DNA of 64,000 bases from Actinacidiphila yanglinensis (GTDB taxonomy: Bacteria > Actinomycetota > Actinomycetes > Streptomycetales > Streptomycetaceae): positions 248,001 through 312,000 of the forward strand of contig NZ_FNVU01000004.1 of assembly GCF_900107965.1 (NCBI RefSeq), in the 5' to 3' direction. The position numbers were made by a program, and so were the translations under genes. Numbering within the stretch: the stretch's first letter is position 1; each line of letters starts with the position of its first letter. The notes beneath the pieces were generated by a model. The model had not been told where the DNA came from. It worked only from the letters and a program-made list of their open reading frames with translations, and made no database searches. Positions 58,286 through 64,000 of this stretch are shown in pieces.

Positions 58286-58780
58286 TCAGTGGCCGCCGCC
58301 GTGCTCCTTCAGGCGGCGGAAGGACTCCTCGATCTCCGCCTCGGCCTCGGAACGGCCGACCCAGTCCGCGCCCTCGACGGACTTGCCGGGCTCCAGGTCC
58401 TTGTAGACCTCGAAGAAGTGCTGGATCTCCAGCCGGTCGAACTCCGAGACGTGGTGGATGTCCCGCAGGTGCTCCACGCGCGGGTCGGACGCGGGCACGC
58501 ACAGCACCTTGTCGTCGCCGCCGGCCTCGTCGGTCATGCGGAACATGCCGATCGCGCGGCAGGTGATCAGGCAGCCCGGGAACGTCGGCTCGTCCAGGAT
58601 GACCAGCGCGTCCAGCGGGTCGCCGTCCTCGCCGAGGGTGTTCTCGACGAAGCCGTAGTCCGCGGGATAGCTGGTCGAGGTGAAGAGCCTGCGGTCCAGG
58701 CGGATCCGACCCGACTCGTGGTCCACCTCGTACTTGTTGCGTGAACCCTTCGGGATCTCGATCGTGACGTCGAACTCCAC
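58286..58780 (-). CDS. ppa: Inorganic pyrophosphatase
   Basis: A 164-residue family I soluble pyrophosphatase. The signature [12 protein letters not shown] (D-x-D-P-x-D) binds the metal ions; [25 protein letters not shown] and the [25 protein letters not shown] part are typical. It hydrolyses PPi to drive anabolic reactions. The GTG at 58780 follows GAGGAG by 7 bases. It starts the core block at the right end of the window and is divergent from dacB by only 42 bases, so their promoters overlap. Confidence 0.96.
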   Translation of the reverse strand: MEFDVTIEIPKGSRNKYEVDHESGRIRLDRRLFTSTSYPADYGFVENTLGEDGDPLDALVILDEPTFPGCLITCRAIGMFRMTDEAGGDDKVLCVPASDPRVEHLRDIHHVSEFDRLEIQHFFEVYKDLEPGKSVEGADWVGRSEAEAEIEESFRRLKEHGGGH

Positions 58781-58822
58781 GGCCCTACTCCTCAATGATC
58801 AGCACACAGTGTGGGTGGTTAA

Positions 58823-60316
58823 GTGTCTCCCACGCATCGGGGTGGTCGCGAAAGGGGCTGGTCGGCTGTGCCGCTCGGCAGGACGTGGCGGGTCGTGGCG
58901 GTATCCGCCGGAATAGGGGTGGTCGTCGCGGCCGGGGCCGCCGCGGCGGCCGGACCGTGGCAGGGCGGGCAGCGCACCGCGGAACGCCGATTCGCCGCCG
59001 CGCGGGACGGGCGCGACGCGCCGGCCGGGCCCACCCGGAAGAGCACGTCCGCGGCCGGAACCGGCCGCAGGCCCGCGGCGAAGCCCGCACCCGCACCCGC
59101 CGACATCCCCGACGACGTGCCCACGGCCGCTCCCGTCCTGCTGCCGGCCGACGGGACGTCCGTCCCGCTCCCCGCCGGCCTCGCGGCCACCCTCGCGGGG
59201 AAACTGAAGCCGCTGCTGACGGCGGACGGGATGGGCCCGGTGCGCACCGGCGCGGTGGTCGACGTGAGTTCCGGCACGGTGCTCTACGACCACCAGGACG
59301 GCACCGCCACGACCCCCGCGTCCACCACCAAACTCGCCACCGCCACGGCCGCGCTCGGCGTGCTCGGCCCGGACAAGCGGCTGACCACGCGGGTGGTGGC
59401 CGCCGGCGGGAACCAGGTGGTGCTGGTCGGCGGCGGCGATCCCACCCTGGAGCTGGGGCAACTCGCCAAGGACACCGCGAAGGCGCTGAAGGCGGCCGGC
59501 CGCACGAAGGTCTCGCTGGGCTACGACACCTCCCTCTACAGCGGGCCGACCCTGCACCCGATCGGCCACAACGACAACCTCGCGCCGGTGACCGCGCTGA
59601 TGGACGACGAGGGCCGGCTCGACGGCAGCAGCAGCGGACCCGCGCCCCGGGCATGGGACCCGGCGGCGGACGCGGCCGGCGACTTCGCCCAACTCCTGGG
59701 CGCCCAGGGCATCACCGTGACCGGCCCGCCCCAGCAGCGGAACGGCACGCACGGCGCGGTCACCGGCAGCACCCTCGCCACCCACTCCTCCGCGCCGCTG
59801 GACGACCTGGTGGAGCGGATGCTCACCAACAGCGACAACGACCTCGCCGAGGCGCTGATCCGCCAGGTGGCGCTCGCGAGCGGGCAGCCGGCGAGCTTCA
59901 GCGGCGGCGCGAAGGCGACCCGGGCCGCGCTGGTCCGCTACGGCGTCCCGCTGCCCCAGGCGTCCTTCCACGACGGCAGCGGCCTCGACCACGACGACCG
60001 GCTCGCCCCCCTCACCCTCGCCCGGCTGCTGGCGCTCGCGGCCGGACCCGCGCACCCGGAGCTGCGGTCCGTGCTCAGCGGCATCCCGGTCGCCGACTTC
60101 ACCGGCACCCTCGCCACCCGTTTCCAGGGCTCGCCCGGCGCCGGCGTGGTGCACGCGAAGACCGGCACGCTCACCGGCACCAACACGATCGCCGGCACCG
60201 TCGTCACCCCCGAGGGCCGGCTGCTGGCGTTCTCCTTCATGACCCAGGGCGCCTACGACCCGGCGGCCACCGAGGGCGCGCTCGACGACCTGGCCGCGGC
60301 GGTGGCGGTCGCCTGA
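58823..60316 (+). CDS. dacB: D-alanyl-D-alanine carboxypeptidase/endopeptidase (PBP4, S13 family)
   Basis: About 497 residues. A signal anchor (about 24-45, VVAVSAGIGVVVAAGAAAAA) follows a short cytoplasmic start; then come a Pro/Ala-rich linker and the S13 catalytic domain. SxxK is STTK in TPASTTKLAT, SxN is SDN in MLTNSDNDLAEALIRQ, KTG is HAKTGTLTG. It trims peptide cross-links and tails in peptidoglycan outside the membrane. The start may be GTG 58823 or GTG 58868, the latter with AAAGGGG upstream. Divergent from ppa and followed by a metalloprotease gene at 101 bases. Members of this family are PBP4-like. Confidence 0.92.
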   Translation: MSPTHRGGRERGWSAVPLGRTWRVVAVSAGIGVVVAAGAAAAAGPWQGGQRTAERRFAAARDGRDAPAGPTRKSTSAAGTGRRPAAKPAPAPADIPDDVPTAAPVLLPADGTSVPLPAGLAATLAGKLKPLLTADGMGPVRTGAVVDVSSGTVLYDHQDGTATTPASTTKLATATAALGVLGPDKRLTTRVVAAGGNQVVLVGGGDPTLELGQLAKDTAKALKAAGRTKVSLGYDTSLYSGPTLHPIGHNDNLAPVTALMDDEGRLDGSSSGPAPRAWDPAADAAGDFAQLLGAQGITVTGPPQQRNGTHGAVTGSTLATHSSAPLDDLVERMLTNSDNDLAEALIRQVALASGQPASFSGGAKATRAALVRYGVPLPQASFHDGSGLDHDDRLAPLTLARLLALAAGPAHPELRSVLSGIPVADFTGTLATRFQGSPGAGVVHAKTGTLTGTNTIAGTVVTPEGRLLAFSFMTQGAYDPAATEGALDDLAAAVAVA

Positions 60317-60417
60317 CCCCCCGGATCACCCCCGGGCCGTACGGTTCCGGGCCCCCTCTCGCGGCGCAGAACCGTCGCCGCCCCCCAAAGCGGGAGCGGG
60401 CAACGTACCGTGAAGGC

Positions 60418-61602
60418 ATGACGAGCATCGGTGGAAGCGAGATGGTCGACTGGAACCTCGCCGTGGCGACCGCACAGCGGCTGACGCGGCCCGGGCCGGA
60501 GGTGAGCCGCGACGAGGCGCGGGCGATCGTCGCCGAGCTGCGCGCGCACGCCGAGGAGTCGGAAGGCCACGTCAGGGCGTTCACGCGGATGTACGGCGAC
60601 GGCGCCGCGCAGCCGCACGGCACGCCGGTGCTGATCGTGGACCGGCCGGGCTGGGTGCGGGCCAACGTCGCGGGTTTCCGCGAGGTGCTCAAGCCGTTGC
60701 TGGGCAAGATGCAGGCCCGCCGTCCCGGCGGCGCGGGCGGGGTGGTGCTGGGCACCGTCGGCGGCAAGGTCACCGGCGTCGAGGTCGGAATGCTGCTGAG
60801 CTTCCTGTCCTCGCGTGTGCTGGGCCAGTACGAGACCTTCGCGCCGGCCACCCGGGAACTGCCCGCCGGCCCGGTCAAGCCGGGCCCGGGCGAGTCCAAG
60901 GCGGGGCGGCTGCTGCTGGTCGCGCCGAACATCGTGCACGTCGAGCGCGAGCTGGACGTCGACCCGCACGACTTCCGGCTGTGGGTGTGCCTCCACGAGG
61001 AGACCCATCGCACCCAGTTCTCGGCGGTGCCCTGGCTGCGCGACCACATCGAGGGCGAGATCCAGTCCTTCCTCGGCGAGACCGAACTCGACGCCTCCAC
61101 GGTCGTCGAGCGGGTCCGGCAGGCGGTGCAGACGTTCAGCGGCGGCAAGGACCGCGAGGAGGGCGAGGCCGGCGCGGACGGCGCCGACGGCGAGCCGGAC
61201 GACGGCCGCAGCCTCGTCGACCTCGTGCAGACCCCCGCGCAGAAGGAGATCCTGACCCGGCTGACCGCCGTGATGTCCCTGCTCGAAGGGCACGCCGACT
61301 TCGTGATGGACGGCGTCGGCCCCGAGGTCGTGCCCACCGTCGCGGAGATCCGCGAGAAGTTCGGGCAGCGGCGCGCCAGCGGCGCGGGCCGGCTCGACCA
61401 GGCGCTGCGCCGGCTGCTGGGGCTGGACGCGAAGCTCCGCCAGTACCGCGACGGCGAGCGGTTCGTGCGCGGCGTGGTCAAGGAGGTCGGCATGGACGGC
61501 TTCAACCGCGTGTGGACCTCGCCCAACACGCTCCCCACCAAGGCGGAGATCGCCAAACCCGCGGACTGGGTGGCGCGGGTGCACGGGCGCAGCGAGGGCT
61601 GA
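60418..61602 (+). CDS. Zinc-dependent metalloprotease-like protein (DUF2342)
   Basis: A 394-residue soluble protein of the DUF2342 / coenzyme-F420-biosynthesis-associated group. The zinc motif is [11 protein letters not shown] (HExxH) at about residue 195, preceded by [14 protein letters not shown]-like sequence and followed by a helical part with [12 protein letters not shown]. Acidic, disordered insert at about 245-265. Family members are widely conserved next to dacB and tilS in actinobacteria; peptidase activity is inferred from HExxH. ATG 60418 is the best placed start. The substrate is not known. Confidence 0.88.
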   Translation: MTSIGGSEMVDWNLAVATAQRLTRPGPEVSRDEARAIVAELRAHAEESEGHVRAFTRMYGDGAAQPHGTPVLIVDRPGWVRANVAGFREVLKPLLGKMQARRPGGAGGVVLGTVGGKVTGVEVGMLLSFLSSRVLGQYETFAPATRELPAGPVKPGPGESKAGRLLLVAPNIVHVERELDVDPHDFRLWVCLHEETHRTQFSAVPWLRDHIEGEIQSFLGETELDASTVVERVRQAVQTFSGGKDREEGEAGADGADGEPDDGRSLVDLVQTPAQKEILTRLTAVMSLLEGHADFVMDGVGPEVVPTVAEIREKFGQRRASGAGRLDQALRRLLGLDAKLRQYRDGERFVRGVVKEVGMDGFNRVWTSPNTLPTKAEIAKPADWVARVHGRSEG

Positions 61603-61891
61603 GCGCGGCGCACCGCGGCCGCGCCCCCCGCGCCGCCGCCCGGCCGGCCCGGGTCACCATCCACCCCACCCGTACCGGCCGTTGCGGCTGTCCGGACGCG
61701 CCCGGAGAGGCGGGCAGCCGCTGGTTTCGCGCCCGGTTCACCCGTCCGAGGGACCGCAGGCGTGGGGTGCCGCGTGCGATGCTCGGGTTATGCCCGGGCT
61801 TCTGTCACCATCTGAATACCCTGCGTCAACCCACCGCGCAGGGCCTGCCGTTCTGCCCGCCCAACCCAGCCTCCCCAGGAGGGATCCGGAC

Positions 61892-62980
61892 ATGGGACCG
61901 CACCCCACGGTCGCGGCGATACGTCTGGCGGTCCGCCGCGTCCTGCACGATGTGCTCGCAGCCTCCGCCGACGCGTCCGCCGCGCCGTCCACCACCCCCG
62001 CGGGCCCCGACGGCCCGCTCGTCCTCGCCGCTTGCAGCGGTGGCGCCGACTCCATGGCGCTGGCCGCCGCCCTCGCCTTCGAAGCACCCCGGCTCGGCGT
62101 GCGCGCCGGTGCCGTCACCGTCGACCACGGCCTGCAGAGCGGCTCCGCCGGCCGCGCCCAGGAGGTCGTGGAGCGGCTGCGCGCCCTCGGACTCGACCCG
62201 GTCGACGCGATCGGCGTGACCGTCGGCCGCCAGTCCACCACGGCCGCGCACGGCAGCGCGTACGTCGGCAGCGCGGGCACCGGCCGAAGGGTCGGCCCCG
62301 AGGCCGCCGCGCGCGACGCGCGCTACGCCGCGCTGGACGCCGTCGCCGAGCGCCGCGGCGCCGCCGCGGTGCTGCTCGGCCACACCCGCGACGACCAGGC
62401 GGAGACCGTGCTGCTGGGCCTGGCCCGCGGCTCGGGCACCCGGTCGCTGTCCGGCATGGCCGCGGTCTCCGGCACCGGCGGGCGCTACCGGCGGCCGTTC
62501 CTGCTGCTGGACCGCGACACCGTGCGGCAGGGCTGCCTCGCCCAGGGGATCACCGTGTGGGAGGACCCGCACAACCACGACCCCGCCTACACCCGCTCCC
62601 GGGTCCGGCACGAAGCGCTGCCGGTGCTGGAGAAGTCCCTCGGCAAGGGCGTCGTCCAGGCCCTCGCCCGCACCGCCCAGCTCTCTCGTGACGACGCCGA
62701 CGCCCTCGACCAGTGGGCCGCCGACGCGCAGGCCGACGCGGCCGGCGACGACGGCAGTCTCGACGTGGCCCGGCTGCACACCCTGCCCGCCGCGGTGCGC
62801 CGCCGGGTGCTGCGCAGGGCCGCGGTCGCCGCGGGGTCCCCACCCGGCTTCCTGTTCGCCCGGCACATCGAAGAAGTGGACCGGCTGGTCACCGGCTGGC
62901 GCGGGCAGAAGGCACTCAACCTGCCGGGGGGCGTCGCGGTCCGAAGGGCGGATGGCAGACTGGTGTTCTCGCCGTCGTAG
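61892..62980 (+). CDS. tilS: tRNA(Ile)-lysidine synthetase
   Basis: A 362-residue PP-loop ATPase. The ATP motif SGGADSMAL (about residues 49-57), [31 protein letters not shown] and the [15 protein letters not shown] segment are hallmarks of TilS. It converts cytidine 34 of tRNA-Ile(CAU) to lysidine with ATP and lysine, so that the tRNA reads AUA. AGGAGGGA lies before the ATG at 61892. hpt follows after 28 bases, an order known from many actinobacteria and firmicutes. Actinobacterial TilS lacks much of the C-terminal domain, which fits the length. Confidence 0.96.
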   Translation: MGPHPTVAAIRLAVRRVLHDVLAASADASAAPSTTPAGPDGPLVLAACSGGADSMALAAALAFEAPRLGVRAGAVTVDHGLQSGSAGRAQEVVERLRALGLDPVDAIGVTVGRQSTTAAHGSAYVGSAGTGRRVGPEAAARDARYAALDAVAERRGAAAVLLGHTRDDQAETVLLGLARGSGTRSLSGMAAVSGTGGRYRRPFLLLDRDTVRQGCLAQGITVWEDPHNHDPAYTRSRVRHEALPVLEKSLGKGVVQALARTAQLSRDDADALDQWAADAQADAAGDDGSLDVARLHTLPAAVRRRVLRRAAVAAGSPPGFLFARHIEEVDRLVTGWRGQKALNLPGGVAVRRADGRLVFSPS

Positions 62981-63008
62981 AGCCGCACACCTGAGGACGT
63001 ACCGCGTA

Positions 63009-63563
63009 GTGAATGAGACCGACATGGGCGCCGACCTTGAGAAGGTGCTCATCGCCAAGGAAGACATCGACGCGAAGCTGGTGGAGCTGGCCGCCGAGAT
63101 CGACCGGGACTACGCGGGCAAGGACCTGCTGATCGTCGGCGTCCTGAAGGGCGCGGTGATGGTGATGGCCGACCTGGCCCGCGCGCTGTCGAGCAACGTG
63201 ACGATGGACTGGATGGCGGTGTCGTCCTACGGCGCGGGCACCAAGTCCTCCGGGGTGGTCCGGATCCTGAAGGACCTGGACACCGACATCGCCGGGCGGC
63301 ACGTCCTGATCGTCGAGGACATCATCGACTCCGGGCTGACTCTCTCCTGGCTGATCAGCAACCTCGGCTCGCGCGGTCCGGCCTCCCTGGAGGTCTGCAC
63401 CCTGCTGCGCAAGCCGGACGCGGCGAAGGTCCGCATCGATGTCAAATACACTGGCTTCGACATCCCCAACGAGTTCGTGGTCGGTTACGGCCTGGACTAC
63501 TCCGAGAAGTACCGCAACCTGCCGTTCGTCGGCACCCTCGCACCGCACGTCTACGGGGGCTGA
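63009..63563 (+). CDS. hpt: Hypoxanthine phosphoribosyltransferase
   Basis: A 184-residue purine salvage enzyme. The PRPP motif [17 protein letters not shown] is complete, with the [15 protein letters not shown] loop and [16 protein letters not shown] flexible part, then ending [15 protein letters not shown]. It makes IMP or GMP from hypoxanthine or guanine. The GTG at 63009 lies 28 bases after tilS; GAGGA is 11 bases upstream, with an ATG (63024) 5 codons further on as alternative. The location between tilS and ftsH is conserved in bacteria. Confidence 0.96.
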   Translation: MNETDMGADLEKVLIAKEDIDAKLVELAAEIDRDYAGKDLLIVGVLKGAVMVMADLARALSSNVTMDWMAVSSYGAGTKSSGVVRILKDLDTDIAGRHVLIVEDIIDSGLTLSWLISNLGSRGPASLEVCTLLRKPDAAKVRIDVKYTGFDIPNEFVVGYGLDYSEKYRNLPFVGTLAPHVYGG

Positions 63564-63751
63564 GGCCGCACTGAGACCACCCTCACGGCGGCTCGGGGAA
63601 CCACTCCCGGTTTCCCGCCGTTGGAGCAGGGGAAAGCCGGATTGTTAACGGTCGGCGGCAACCTCGGGTGACAATGCTGGGGTACCGTCCGAAGGATCGG
63701 TCATACACCGGATGCACACGCCGCACACCAGCGGCTGTGCCTCACTGCGGC

Positions 63752-63785
63752 AGGAGGGACGGGGCGTTCACGCCCCGCATGGATG
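63752..63785 (+). promoter_or_regulatory. ftsH ribosome binding site with hairpin before the start codon
   Basis: AGGAGG (63752-63757) lies 25 bases before the ATG (63783). Between them GGGGCG (63761-63766), loop TTCA and CGCCCC (63771-63776) form a 6-base stem. If folded, the site comes to 9 bases from the start. It may aid or control translation. Confidence 0.6.
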
Positions 63786-64000
63786 GACGTGAAGCGCTAT
63801 TTCCGTGGGCCGGTCATGTGGATCGTGCTGGCTGTCCTTGCCGTGGTCGTGTTGATGGAAGTCGTCGGTTCCGGCGGCGGCTACAAGACAGTCGACACAG
63901 GCCAGGTACTGCACGCGATCAACACCAACCACGCCAGTTCCGCACAGCTGACCACCGGAGACGACAACTCCATCAAGGTCCAGCTCAAGGACGGCTTTAA
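63783..64000 (+). CDS. ftsH: ATP-dependent zinc metalloprotease FtsH, N-terminal part (3' end outside window)
   Basis: Seventy-two residues are visible: MDVKRYFRGPVMWIVLAVLA onward, with the first membrane helix (about 12-26, MWIVLAVLAVVVLME) and the beginning of the extracytoplasmic FtsH domain (GGGYKTVDTGQVLHAI, LTTGDDNSIKVQLKDG). This matches actinobacterial FtsH, a membrane AAA protease that degrades unassembled or damaged membrane proteins. The AAA and zinc parts are beyond the window. The start is the ATG at 63783, not the one at 63779, which is in another frame. Its position after tilS-hpt is canonical. Confidence 0.95.
   Translation, partial: MDVKRYFRGPVMWIVLAVLAVVVLMEVVGSGGGYKTVDTGQVLHAINTNHASSAQLTTGDDNSIKVQLKDGF

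Noticed and set aside
63779-63782. ATG at 63779 as ftsH start
   Set aside because: Out of frame with the conserved FtsH N-terminus; the next ATG at 63783 begins MDVKRYFRGP, as in homologues.

Overview
The window is about 64 kb of very GC-rich DNA with G/C-biased third codon positions, frequent GTG starts, 4-base start/stop overlaps and T-tract-poor hairpins. The gene families (AfsR/SARP regulator, XRE-DUF397 pair, ECF41 sigma factor, LAXTG sortase substrate, DUF6295, DUF7144) and the ppa-dacB-metalloprotease-tilS-hpt-ftsH block at the right end point to a chromosome of the family Streptomycetaceae (Streptomyces or a close relative). No tRNA, rRNA, CRISPR array, transposase, prophage or complete biosynthetic gene cluster is visible.

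Layout. 1-7.2 kb: end of a dienelactone hydrolase gene, a DUF6295 gene, a large AfsR-type regulator, a cupin, tatA and a PucR-type regulator. 7.2-8.6 kb: divergent marR/yceI pair with an inverted-repeat operator and a strong terminator. 8.7-16.8 kb: a three-gene unit of a His-rich NfeD/YqiJ-like membrane protein, a YqiK-type flotillin and a 1673-residue DUF3686-type AAA ATPase; this is the most system-like locus here. 16.8-23.7 kb: reductase, LADTG-anchored surface protein, secreted protein, beta-helix lipoprotein and Tat-exported DyP peroxidase. 23.7-26.6 kb: PAP2 and DedA membrane proteins divergent from a blaI-M56 peptidase pair with twin BlaI operators. 26.8-34.4 kb: DUF2786 protein, ABC-2-like membrane protein, VOC protein, MreB-like protein with DUF7144 partner, dodecin, glutamate decarboxylase, and a divergent marR/NTF2-like pair with duplicated operators.

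34.4-43.2 kb: acetyltransferase, a two-gene glycan unit (sialyltransferase-like GT29 protein plus a GT/TPR/pyruvyltransferase fusion), a sugar-type ABC ATPase, a second DedA protein and a ThrE-like exporter. 43.2-58.2 kb: a long palindrome, TetR/MFS pair, DUF6817 protein, C45 acyltransferase-like enzyme, DUF1232 and lipoprotein genes, GNAT, HEAT-repeat protein, XRE/DUF397 pair, maltokinase-cap protein, methyltransferase, ECF41 sigma factor with an NmrA-like SDR, a tetratrico-like membrane protein, a 36-residue membrane peptide and a divergent LysR/flavodoxin-reductase pair. 58.3-64 kb: core genes ppa, dacB, zinc metalloprotease, tilS, hpt and the 5' end of ftsH.

Many units are regulator plus divergent target with visible operators (MarR/YceI, BlaI/M56, MarR/NTF2, TetR/MFS, LysR/reductase). 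Intergenic gaps hold a dispersed repeat family that occurs in short and long forms, as a tandem pair and as a 180-base palindrome. All functional statements rest on reading the sequence and on family knowledge; no database search was run.
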